From contig NZ_JACSKA010000007.1 of assembly GCF_018617385.1 (NCBI RefSeq), forward strand, positions 1 to 64,000: 64,000 nt of DNA. The letters are read 5' to 3'. Positions 17,339-25,608 of this stretch are shown piece after piece. Every line of letters begins with the position of its first letter. The stretch's first letter is position 1. Position numbers and translations under genes: made by a program. This DNA is from Exiguobacterium sp018617385 (GTDB taxonomy: Bacteria > Bacillota > Bacilli > Exiguobacteriales > Exiguobacteriaceae). Under the pieces are notes generated by a model that saw nothing but the letters and a program-made list of their open reading frames with translations, did not search any database and was not told the origin of the DNA.

Positions 17339-17906
17339 ATTTGGAGGCAGGTTTATGGGAGCAGCAAAACCATCTTCTAATGTAGCGCATCAAGCGATTG
17401 AATTTGCTATTCAAGCAACACGATTTGGTTTTGCATTATATGAATACGATCAACTTAGGAAGATTACGATTGATTTAGAAGACCGACTAGAGAAAGTAAT
17501 TTTACAAGGGGAAGAGCGAAATATTCAAAATGCAAAAGAGTTAGAAGACAAAAAGAAACAGTTTCAAGAAAGTCTTGATAGAGAGCGGGCCGCGCGTATC
17601 AGGGCTCTGCAGTCCATGGAAAAGCAGCTCGAAGATCAACGTAAAAAATCAGTTCGTCTTGAAAAAATAAGATTGAATACTAAAGCAGAAGAGTTTAGGC
17701 AACAATTGCTTTTGACAAAGGAACAACTAGATTTAATTGGTTCTTCTATTGTTTTATTACAAGATGAAGCAGTGTGGTGGAAAAAAATCATTGATCGTCA
17801 ATTTGGAGATGCAGCCATAAAGACCATGCATCAAGTAAATCAGCTCGAAGAAGACATCAGAAAACTTCAGGTAATGCACAAAAATGCGGCCATGAACATG
17901 ATTTGA
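17322..17906 (+). CDS. Coiled-coil protein of the helicase operon
   Basis: A 194 aa protein. Residues ~1-45 are glycine/alanine rich with a hydrophobic stretch (AIEFAIQATRFGFALYEY), followed by a long charged coiled coil from ~50 to ~140 (LEDRLEKVI...KQFQESLDRERAARIR). CAGGGGGTC precedes the start, which lies inside the previous gene. Unknown family; probably a structural partner of the helicase and the following coiled-coil protein. Confidence 0.7.
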   Translation: MKAGLKFGGRFMGAAKPSSNVAHQAIEFAIQATRFGFALYEYDQLRKITIDLEDRLEKVILQGEERNIQNAKELEDKKKQFQESLDRERAARIRALQSMEKQLEDQRKKSVRLEKIRLNTKAEEFRQQLLLTKEQLDLIGSSIVLLQDEAVWWKKIIDRQFGDAAIKTMHQVNQLEEDIRKLQVMHKNAAMNMI

Positions 17907-17927
17907 ATAAAAATAGGAGGAATAAAC

Positions 17928-18494
17928 ATGACTAAAAGTAATGGAACAAAAGGATCTAGTAACTTACCCGCAAAAACAGGTGGTCAGTTAGCCGACCATA
18001 CAGCTCAAAAGTTAAACTTGATTGGTCAAGGAGTAGATGCTATTGCGGATGTTTCAAAAAACATTTCAAACGCATACGTAGCTAAACAAGCTCATGAATC
18101 GATTAAAAGGCAATCCAAGACTCAAATCAAAGACATTGAAGAAACGAATAAGACGACCAGATTAGAATCTGAACATAATTTAAAAAAACATCAGGCAAAC
18201 GTCGATGAAAATATCTCGAAAATAAATCAAGAAGCACAACAAAATAAGTATGAATATAAGCAAAAAATAAAGGCGCTAGATAACGAAAAATACAAAATTA
18301 AGAAAGAGCACGAAGAACGAATGTTAGAAATCCAAAACCAAAATCAAAAGCAGTTGAGTATCAAGTTTTTGGAAGAGGATTATCGACTGTTACGAGTTCA
18401 ACTTTTGTCTGATTCGTTAACTGAAGAACAAAAGTCAGCACTCTTAAAAGAAATTAGTGATATTCGCGAGAAAATTGTCTCGCTTCATAAATGA
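17928..18494 (+). CDS. Second coiled-coil protein of the helicase operon
   Basis: A 188 aa lysine- and glutamine-rich protein. The N-terminal ~60 residues contain LADHTAQKLNLIGQGVDAIA, and a nearly continuous coiled coil follows (residues ~60-145) before LRVQLLSDSLTEEQKSALLKE. TAGGAGGAAT precedes ATG. The stop overlaps the helicase start (ATGA), so the two are translationally coupled. Function unknown. Confidence 0.7.
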   Translation: MTKSNGTKGSSNLPAKTGGQLADHTAQKLNLIGQGVDAIADVSKNISNAYVAKQAHESIKRQSKTQIKDIEETNKTTRLESEHNLKKHQANVDENISKINQEAQQNKYEYKQKIKALDNEKYKIKKEHEERMLEIQNQNQKQLSIKFLEEDYRLLRVQLLSDSLTEEQKSALLKEISDIREKIVSLHK

Positions 18495-21400
18495 TTCCGG
18501 TCCCGGTGATTGTTGGTGCTCTATTTGTTGGATCGATTCTATTATCGTCCGCAGCTGACTTCTTAAATGGAGAAGCATCTGAGCAGGAACGTGAAAAACA
18601 ACGAGATTTAACTCAAGATATAAAAAAAGAAGAAGCGCGCCAAAAACAAAAAGAAGCACTGTTTCGAAAAGACGTTGATGCATTAGCCAAATTATTTCAA
18701 GAAGATGGTGCTTCTCTCGAAGAAGCTATGCAAAAAGCTGAATTTGAAGTTCAGCAGAGAGAAGAATGGAAAAAATCAAGAGAGCTTCGCGGAAATCTTT
18801 TTAGTCATCTGATCTGTTCGGCAGAAGAACGAAAAGAAATTTTCATCGAACAGATCCATACGTTTCAAGCAGAAAAAACAAAGCTATATCATATTCGTCG
18901 TGAAGCACGGGGAGAGACTACGCAACTACGTTCACATGCCATTACCAAAATGTTATATGAATTTGAAGAAGCATTGGCCAAAATGAATGCTTACGTCAAT
19001 TATCTTAATCGATATGTAAGAAGTATGGAGGAAGCTAAATCGACAACGACGCCACCTTTTGAATTTGAATTGACGTTACCTGAAAATTACCCATATGTAG
19101 GGAAACTTCTTTATGTGAAGAGAGAAGACATTCTCGAAAATACAAATTTCGAGTCAGGTCTATTTAGTTTTAACCTCGATGTAAGCAAGGCAGATTATGA
19201 GAGAGTGCTAGATTATGAAAACAATCAAGTTGTCCCGCTCTGCTTAACTGGGTTTTCACAGGGTGGACGATTATGGACAGCTTCTGTTGGCTATGGATAC
19301 TTTAAAGAGCATCTAGAGAATTCACAATTCTCAGGATTGAATGTACAGGTAATCAAAAATGTGAGACATGAATCTATAGTATCTTATCATGGAATCGAAC
19401 TGTCTCTTCCAAACTATGAATTAATTCAGCCTTTAGGCGGGCGACCTCAACCGAAGATGGAACTGATCGTTTATCCACTTGAAGTAGACTATAACTTTTT
19501 TAAAAGTAAGAAAAATCCTCGCGTAACGGAACAATTTGTGAGGAGCTTAAATCTACTGCAGTTAGATGAAGTGGCATTAGCTGTCCCTGATACTGAATCA
19601 TCGATTACGTTTACTGAAGAATTATCAAAACGTGATGGCTCATTTACCTCTAGGGAGTGGAAAATCGCACCTTATGCAGATACTCCATACTTTCGCATGC
19701 AGCTATCTACAGAAGTGGGTTTACTTGTTGAACAAGTAAAAGATGATCAACAAATACCACTTTATTTTCGATTGCTGAGAGAGTTATCTGAAGAAGAGTT
19801 GATTCGTGCTGAAGAAGTATTTGTCGTAAGTGAATTTACCTTCCACATTCGAGATGAATCGGAATGGGAGCAAATGATTGAGCTTAATCCTTTATTGAGT
19901 GAATCAACGGTTCACGTGCAACTGTATTTAGAATCTGAATTTCGTAAACAGCGGATTATTCAAAAAGCGGTTGCTACGCGACTATATTACAATAAGTGGA
20001 CTGATCTAATGGAGCGGTTGAGTTTTTCAATTGGTCGAAAAGGACCGTTTAAAGAACAGGTCGAGTTGATCAATCAAACATTTGACCATTCGATTCGACG
20101 TGAGAAAGTCTACTTGCGCTTTTCTCACTCGAAAAATCTAAAAGAATTTCTGGATAGTCCTGAAGCCGTATTTCGCCATAGGCAATACATGATGATGGAA
20201 CACCCTAGATATGGTGAACGCGTAGTCAATATTCGTGAGGAAGATATGACTGTATTGCTTGAGCCTGGAGAAGTGATGTTAACGAATGACTTAGATGATT
20301 TTCAATTGTATTACGTAGGACGCAGTTATGCCGAACAGCAACAATTTCAAGCGATACGGGAATTTAGACAAGGCAATGTGGCGTCATCGAGTCTCCATGA
20401 ATTAATGCTTGATCCTACGCAAGTTCCACCAATTGAACCTATACGCATTGAAACTTCTGACTACTTTAATCCGCACATCGCTTCAAATGCTAGGCAACGT
20501 AACATCGTAGAAACCGCACTCGGTGCCGAATCATTATATATGATCCAAGGACCCCCGGGAAGTGGTAAAACTACGGTTATCCAGGAGATTGTCCGTCAGC
20601 ATCTAAAACTAAATCCCCATGATCGAATCTTAATTACTTCTCAATCCAATGTTGCTGTAGATAATGTAATGGTAGACTTTATCGATCATTATCCATCGAG
20701 TCTAGTTCGATGTGGAAGTGAAGAAAAGATGCAGCGTGATCTATTCCCTTATAGTTTTGAAGAGGTTGAGCGATCGTATCGACAACGTATTGCTGAAAAA
20801 GTAGTACCGGATAATTTGACACCGTTACTGTTAGATTGGCGTGAAGAATTAGACAAAGAGGATTCAGCGACTATTGCGACACTTATTCTCCAATCGAAAC
20901 AGATTGTGGGTGCGACGTGTGTCGGACTTGCCAAAAGACGGATTGGGATTGACAAGCTACAGTTTGACTTAGTGATTGTTGATGAGGCAGGAAGAGCACT
21001 GCCCGGAGAAATGCTTTTACCGGTCATCCGAGCACGAAAAGCCATTTTAATTGGTGATCATTTGCAGCTACCGCCAACGATGCCTGCGTTGCTTACAGAC
21101 AGAGATGGTTTACTTTCGCAAGAAGAACCACAAATTAGAGATGAGCTCATTGAGAAAAGTTTGTTCGAACGTCTGTATTTAGAAACACCGATCCATGCGA
21201 AACAGCGTTTAGGTACACAGTATCGAATGCCGACTTCACTTGGACAGTTAATTAGTTCATTGTTCTATGAGAATGATTTGTTAAGTGGAGAGAGTACCTT
21301 AAACAAAAAGTCTATTCATTTTCCACATGAGACGACTTGGCTCGATTTAGGAGATGATCGCGATTATTTTGAAAATGAAAAACCTCTAAGTAATGAGCGA

Positions 21401-21907
21401 GAAGCTACCGTAGTAAAAGATATTTTAGAGAAAATTGTCCTAACAGGATCGGATACCATAGGTGTCATTACTCCTTATAGAGCTCAAAAAAGGTTACTTA
21501 CCAAAAAAGTAAAAGCATGCTCGCAATTGGAGACTTTATTGAATGAAGGGCGTATCAAAATTGATACTGTTGACCGTTTTCAAGGAGAAGAAGCAGAAAT
21601 TATTCTCTATTGCACGACACGCTCGAAAAAGAAAACGAAATTCTTCTCTGATGCTGCCCGTTTAAATGTTGCGCTGTCGCGTACAAAGCGTGAGTTACTG
21701 ATCATTGGTTCACATCGGTACTTCAAACGGTATGAAACTGAAAATCCGGCTCGACGGATTGCAGAACATATCGAGCGGGAGGGTGTTGTTTTATCTTTGG
21801 ATCAATTGAATACCCATTTAAATCACATTTCAAATAAGGATTCAATCGTTAAAGAGAGTGCATATTCAAAATATAGTATAGAAACTAAGCAATATGATGA
21901 AGCCTAA
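18491..21907 (+). CDS. Membrane-anchored Upf1/DNA2-type SF1 helicase
   Basis: A 1138 aa protein. Residues 1-22 form a hydrophobic segment (VPVIVGALFVGSILLSSAA), probably a membrane anchor, followed by a coiled coil to ~residue 100 and a ~550 residue unique region. The SF1 helicase core follows: Walker A GPPGSGKT from ~687, DEAGR box near 830, GDHLQLPPT near 855, QYRMP near 910, VDRFQGEEAEI near 1026 and ALSRTK near 1062. These motifs match AAA_11/AAA_12 helicases such as Upf1, Dna2 and the Mokosh defence helicases. No nuclease or kinase domain is seen in the polypeptide. The start overlaps the previous gene by four bases. A nucleic-acid sensing or unwinding role at the membrane is inferred. 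Confidence 0.88.
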   Translation: MIPVPVIVGALFVGSILLSSAADFLNGEASEQEREKQRDLTQDIKKEEARQKQKEALFRKDVDALAKLFQEDGASLEEAMQKAEFEVQQREEWKKSRELRGNLFSHLICSAEERKEIFIEQIHTFQAEKTKLYHIRREARGETTQLRSHAITKMLYEFEEALAKMNAYVNYLNRYVRSMEEAKSTTTPPFEFELTLPENYPYVGKLLYVKREDILENTNFESGLFSFNLDVSKADYERVLDYENNQVVPLCLTGFSQGGRLWTASVGYGYFKEHLENSQFSGLNVQVIKNVRHESIVSYHGIELSLPNYELIQPLGGRPQPKMELIVYPLEVDYNFFKSKKNPRVTEQFVRSLNLLQLDEVALAVPDTESSITFTEELSKRDGSFTSREWKIAPYADTPYFRMQLSTEVGLLVEQVKDDQQIPLYFRLLRELSEEELIRAEEVFVVSEFTFHIRDESEWEQMIELNPLLSESTVHVQLYLESEFRKQRIIQKAVATRLYYNKWTDLMERLSFSIGRKGPFKEQVELINQTFDHSIRREKVYLRFSHSKNLKEFLDSPEAVFRHRQYMMMEHPRYGERVVNIREEDMTVLLEPGEVMLTNDLDDFQLYYVGRSYAEQQQFQAIREFRQGNVASSSLHELMLDPTQVPPIEPIRIETSDYFNPHIASNARQRNIVETALGAESLYMIQGPPGSGKTTVIQEIVRQHLKLNPHDRILITSQSNVAVDNVMVDFIDHYPSSLVRCGSEEKMQRDLFPYSFEEVERSYRQRIAEKVVPDNLTPLLLDWREELDKEDSATIATLILQSKQIVGATCVGLAKRRIGIDKLQFDLVIVDEAGRALPGEMLLPVIRARKAILIGDHLQLPPTMPALLTDRDGLLSQEEPQIRDELIEKSLFERLYLETPIHAKQRLGTQYRMPTSLGQLISSLFYENDLLSGESTLNKKSIHFPHETTWLDLGDDRDYFENEKPLSNEREATVVKDILEKIVLTGSDTIGVITPYRAQKRLLTKKVKACSQLETLLNEGRIKIDTVDRFQGEEAEIILYCTTRSKKKTKFFSDAARLNVALSRTKRELLIIGSHRYFKRYETENPARRIAEHIEREGVVLSLDQLNTHLNHISNKDSIVKESAYSKYSIETKQYDEA

Positions 21908-21934
21908 TGCTCTTCTCGAAAGGGATGAGGCGTG

Positions 21935-22024
21935 ATGGACGAGCGGCTACTTGATGACTATGCATTCGGTGGATTGGATCCGTTCGATGGGATCGTGTTC
22001 TCTGAACTGATGGCGCGTCCCTAA
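21935..22024 (+). CDS. 29 aa microprotein, twin of the one at 9985
   Basis: ATG after GGGATGAGGCGTG; the product matches the peptide at 9985 across LD-DYAF-GLDPF and VFSELM. It starts 27 bases after the helicase stop and may be cotranscribed with the operon. It ends directly before the partial copy of the 220 bp repeat hairpin. Unknown function. Confidence 0.5.
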   Translation: MDERLLDDYAFGGLDPFDGIVFSELMARP

Positions 22025-22052
22025 AGGAACACTATTCAGCCGAATGGTGATT
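22025..22052 (+). repeat. Third copy of the CATTC/GAATG terminal hairpin
   Basis: GGAACACTATTCAGCCGAATGGTG resembles the last part of the 220 bp repeats. The following T-tract is weaker than in the other copies. Confidence 0.5.
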
Positions 22053-22145
22053 TAAGTTGAGAAGGTATGACATTGAAAAAAGGTGAATGGATAGCTTGCT
22101 TCAATCAGGTTTCAAGTGATAATAATGGAATGAGAGGAATAAAGA

Positions 22146-22176
22146 AATCCGCCCATAAAAATTGGGCGGATTTTTT
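22146..22176. terminator. Bidirectional Rho-independent terminator
   Basis: AATCCGCCC pairs with GGGCGGATT around a short AT loop, with TTTTTT on the plus side and an A-rich flank on the other. It separates the helicase operon from the convergent SH3 gene. Confidence 0.85.
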
Positions 22177-22257
22177 GATTGTATTGGATGTAATTGTGTA
22201 GAGGATTTTCTTCACGACCTAAAGTAGAAATAATGACCGATCTTATTGTCGTCTTCT

Positions 22258-22374
22258 TTATACTACTTTTTGTTCAGACACACCCACATGCGCGATATAC
22301 ATATAAGCTATGGCCGCAGCCCCAATAAGAAAAACCGCACCTACTAGTGCGGAAATTCCTTTCCGCACATACAT
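22258..22374 (-). CDS. 38 aa single-pass membrane microprotein
   Basis: An ATG-initiated frame of 38 codons, starting 17 bases after the stop of the SH3-domain gene. Its product, MYVRKGISALVGAVFLIGAA and onward, has one hydrophobic helix (residues ~8-27) with positive charges before it. The ribosome site is weak (AAAG), so expression would probably depend on coupling or readthrough from the SH3 gene. Could be spurious. Confidence 0.35.
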   Translation of the reverse strand: MYVRKGISALVGAVFLIGAAAIAYMYIAHVGVSEQKVV

Positions 22375-22391
22375 ATCATATATTCTTTAAT

Positions 22392-23408
22392 TTACCAAGT
22401 TACCATAGCCCCTCCACTAGGATGCATAGTTATTCTAAACTTACCCAAGTTAACCCCAGCAGCATACTTTTGACCAGGACGTGCATTCCACATGTAACTG
22501 GCCAACTGACCAGAGTCTCCTCCATGTCGAGCAACAATAACTTTTGCTAATTTTGTATAAGCATCTTGATTACCCTTCTCAATACTAGAAGATCCACTAC
22601 CAACTATCGCATAAACACTACTACTTATAATATAAATGGTATTATCAGACTCTACTTTAGCAGCACTACCAAACAACTGCTTCGCTACGGATACAGCGTC
22701 AGTCGGCGCTTTATAAGCCGTCAAATACTTCCCGTTCACCCAGCCCGTCTTCTTGTTAAATGTCACCTTATACCAGCTGTTATAACGTTCTGCCGAGGCG
22801 ACAATAGTCTCCTTAGGGATTGAAGTGAACGTTGTACCGCTCGTTGTATAGGTGCTTAGCAACGGGGCTTCTTCCTTCAGTTGATAAGAACGAGGGGCGA
22901 AGTTCTCTTTTACATATCGAGCTTTCAACTGTGAGCTCGCGACCCATCCTGTCTTCGATCCATACTTCACCTGTGACCAGCTCTTGTTGACCGCTAATCG
23001 TGTCACTTGTTTGGCGGCGGGAACCTTCGTCACGGCCTTCGATTTCGTCGAGCGGGAAGCATACAATGTCAAAGCCTTCTTAGCATCCATTACTTCCGTC
23101 TTTTTAATCTCCACCAGATCTCGCGAGGCAACCCATCCTGTTCTTCCTTTATATCGTATTTGGCTCCAGCTTGAATTTACGGCTGTGCGTTCAAGTCGAA
23201 CACCATATGGGATTGTCATTACCCGTTTTGATTTAGATGAACGGGTAGTGTATGCGTTCGTCTCGATGCTAGCATACACGGGCTTCATTTGTGTGCTCGT
23301 CGCCTCCACTCGCATCGCTGCTCCCATGAAAGAGGGCGGCATGGCTGGCGCTATCAAAAGAGAAATAGAGAATACACCTGCAGTAATTCCTTTTAAAAAT
23401 TTCATCAT
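22392..23408 (-). CDS. Secreted protein with bacterial SH3 repeats
   Basis: A 338 aa protein with a signal peptide (MMKFLKGITAGVFSISLLIA, cleavage after about residue 36). Three SH3_3-type repeats each contain the W-S-Q-(I/V)-(R/K)-Y-x-G-(R/K)-T-G-W-V-A pattern or a variant, at ~55-100, ~115-165 and ~185-230. A C-terminal ~100 residue domain (SVAKQLFGSAAKVESD...MTW) is unrecognised. The start is placed at the tandem ATGs after ACAGGAGTG. Bacterial SH3 repeats bind peptidoglycan, so the protein probably acts at the cell wall; the C-terminal domain could carry an activity. An extended -10 promoter lies ~30 bases upstream. Confidence 0.82.
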   Translation of the reverse strand: MMKFLKGITAGVFSISLLIAPAMPPSFMGAAMRVEATSTQMKPVYASIETNAYTTRSSKSKRVMTIPYGVRLERTAVNSSWSQIRYKGRTGWVASRDLVEIKKTEVMDAKKALTLYASRSTKSKAVTKVPAAKQVTRLAVNKSWSQVKYGSKTGWVASSQLKARYVKENFAPRSYQLKEEAPLLSTYTTSGTTFTSIPKETIVASAERYNSWYKVTFNKKTGWVNGKYLTAYKAPTDAVSVAKQLFGSAAKVESDNTIYIISSSVYAIVGSGSSSIEKGNQDAYTKLAKVIVARHGGDSGQLASYMWNARPGQKYAAGVNLGKFRITMHPSGGAMVTW

Positions 23409-23436
23409 AATCACTCCTGTCGTTTTCATGAGTAAT

Positions 23437-23445
23437 ATTATACCA
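23437..23445 (-). promoter_or_regulatory. Extended -10 promoter element for the SH3 gene
   Basis: On the minus strand TGGTATAAT lies about 29 bases before the start codon. No good -35 is visible, as is common for extended -10 promoters. Confidence 0.45.
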
Positions 23446-23843
23446 TCTAAAAAATATTTTAACCTTTTTATTCAATATAATGGTTGTTGTTTTATGGTGT
23501 CTGAAGGTGGAAATACAATCCAATAGTCAAGGGTGATAGTATATCTGGTAACACATATAAACTTTTGGAAACAATAAAACGTAAAAAATAGAGCATCAAT
23601 TAACACAATGTTTATGGTATTTTTTAATAAAAATCATCGTTTTGTTAAAGGTAGATTACCTTGTATACGATTATTGAAGGTATTCGCCTACGTATTTGCG
23701 GTAATGTCACTCCATCAAAAATAAAAGTAGATCAACAGGTTCAATATTGAGTGAACTGAACAAGTGAAGCATGTAGATCTATTTACATTAACAGTTGTAT
23801 CAATAATGTCTGACACGCGACAAAAAAAGAAGTAGGGGAAAAT
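23446..23843. other. AT-rich divergent intergenic region
   Basis: About 400 bases between the SH3 gene and the plus-strand unknown gene. No supported gene is seen; it must hold the plus-strand promoter, but none stands out. Confidence 0.4.
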
Positions 23844-24452
23844 ATGGATCAACTCTTAAAAGAGACGCGCTGGTTATATGAACACCTATTAGATAGCGAA
23901 CAACAACACGCTATCCATACATTCATGGAAAACAAGGAAACTGGTCATGACACGGAGGCGTTATCGATCTTTTGGGAAAGTGATGCTGAGATTGGAGGGA
24001 TCGGAGGCTATTCTCTACCTAAAAATCCAGTTCAAAACCCTTTTCCCGGAGGAGTAAAACGAAAAATATATAGACCGCTTCAATATGCAGCAAGTGAAAT
24101 AGAACGGGATGTGGCATTTGGGAGTCGTTATATCGTTCAATATGCGGGTATGCATTTAGAAGCTGTTGCTCGTGAATATTTGGTGCAAACTCAAACACTG
24201 GGAATACTTCGAAATTACAATTCTACGTTAGGAAAAGTCGTACACCAGATTTCTTCACTTCAGACATTAAACGAAACGAGTATTCAAAGTTTATTTCAGT
24301 TTGTAAGTTTGTACAATATGTCAAAACATGAAGTAAATCAAGATGATACTAGAGAGCGCTTGTTTACTAGTGAGGATGCGCTGATTGCTTACTTGACTTC
24401 TCGAATTTTAGGTGTCTATCTTTTGACGTCCATAGATCTGAAAACCCAGTAA
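23844..24452 (+). CDS. Unknown protein paired with the SRA-like HNH nuclease
   Basis: A 202 aa protein with a good ribosome site (GTAGGGGAAAAT). It is mostly helical, with a proline/glycine-rich segment (GGIGGYSLPKNPVQNPFPGG, residues ~51-70). No family recognised, no signal peptide or membrane helix. The next gene begins 43 bases downstream with its own ribosome site, so they likely form a two-gene operon. Confidence 0.65.
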   Translation: MDQLLKETRWLYEHLLDSEQQHAIHTFMENKETGHDTEALSIFWESDAEIGGIGGYSLPKNPVQNPFPGGVKRKIYRPLQYAASEIERDVAFGSRYIVQYAGMHLEAVAREYLVQTQTLGILRNYNSTLGKVVHQISSLQTLNETSIQSLFQFVSLYNMSKHEVNQDDTRERLFTSEDALIAYLTSRILGVYLLTSIDLKTQ

Positions 24453-24495
24453 TTCACGTATGATTCATTTGCTTGATCTAGAAAGGAGCTAAAAC

Positions 24496-25308
24496 ATGTT
24501 TGTATCTGAATTCGAAAAAGGGAAACTGTATAAGCGTTCTGAACTTCATGACCAATTTGGAGGGAATCGACAACGAGGCATTAGTCCTTCTGCAAAATTA
24601 CCTGTGATTTTTATTTTCTCTGGAGATAGTGGAAGTCAATACGGGTATACGGACGGATGGAATGAAGACTACACAATCTTTACCTATACTGGTGAAGGTC
24701 AAGTGGGTGATCAAGAGTTTACAATGGGGAATAAAGCACTGCGAGATCATATTGAATTATCAAAGGATGTATTTTTATTTACTGCTGCGTCCGGTGGTCA
24801 GTATAAGTTTAATGATCAATTAACTTTAATTAATTATGAAAAGAAACCCGCTCTTGATCGAAATGGCGATTCACGTATGGTAATCTCATTTACGTTTGAA
24901 TCATTTACCGAGATAGTGGAATCTTCAAATGTAAACAATCTGCATGATAGCAATCAGTCATTAGAAGAATTAAAACAAATAGCATTAGACGATGCTTCCT
25001 CAGAACAGGCATCGATTCAAGAAAAGAGAGTAGTGATCAGAAAGCGCTCTGAAGCAATTAAAACATATGCAAGAAGGCGGGCGGAGGGAGTATGTGAAGC
25101 ATGTGAACAACCAGAACCTTTCGATGCTCGATCAGGTTCTTCTTTGGATGTTCATCATCTGTATCGTCTTTCAGACGGTGGACCAGACCACCCGGAACAT
25201 GTGGCAGCAATTTGCCCTAACTGTCATGCTCGTATTCATCGAGGAAGGGACGGAGCGGAATACAATCAAGTATTGATTAAGAAAATACGTGAAAAAGAAC
25301 GCTCATAA
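24496..25308 (+). CDS. SRA-like domain - HNH endonuclease (ScoMcrA-like)
   Basis: A 270 aa protein. Residues ~1-135 show the ScoMcrA-type SRA pattern: YKRSELHDQFGGNRQRGISP, GYTDGW, YTGEGQVGDQ and GNKALRDH. SRA domains flip out and read modified cytosine. After a linker with helical content, residues ~195-255 are an HNH nuclease (CEACEQPEPF, LDVHHLYRLSDGG, ICPNCHARIHRG). GAAAGGAGC precedes ATG. This is the architecture of a modification-dependent (type IV) restriction enzyme; specificity for 5-methyl or 5-hydroxymethyl cytosine is inferred from the family. The N-terminal sulfur-binding domain of ScoMcrA itself is absent. Confidence 0.82.
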   Translation: MFVSEFEKGKLYKRSELHDQFGGNRQRGISPSAKLPVIFIFSGDSGSQYGYTDGWNEDYTIFTYTGEGQVGDQEFTMGNKALRDHIELSKDVFLFTAASGGQYKFNDQLTLINYEKKPALDRNGDSRMVISFTFESFTEIVESSNVNNLHDSNQSLEELKQIALDDASSEQASIQEKRVVIRKRSEAIKTYARRRAEGVCEACEQPEPFDARSGSSLDVHHLYRLSDGGPDHPEHVAAICPNCHARIHRGRDGAEYNQVLIKKIREKERS

Positions 25309-25608
25309 GAGATCATATATACAGATAACTTAAAGAAGTAGTAATGAATTTATTAATCGAATCCTGTGTAAAAAAGAATGCTAAAATGAGGAATGCATCA
25401 ATCATAATATAGAAAGACACTGGAACAAAATAAACCAATCTTAAATACTATTTAATGTAGAGAGGGGACTGGCCACCAAAAATCGGTTACCGGTTCCCTC
25501 ATTATAATTTCATCGCTGTTTCCATTGATAAACTCAGTAGGTACATGCCATATGTAAAAAGTCGATATCACCTTTTACAAACTGGTTATCCGACGACATT
25601 TCTTTTTA
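25309..25608. other. Convergent intergenic region
   Basis: Between two HNH nuclease genes facing each other. A GAGGGGAC...GTTCCCTC stem at about 25459-25500 may serve as a terminator; nothing else is supported. Confidence 0.35.
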
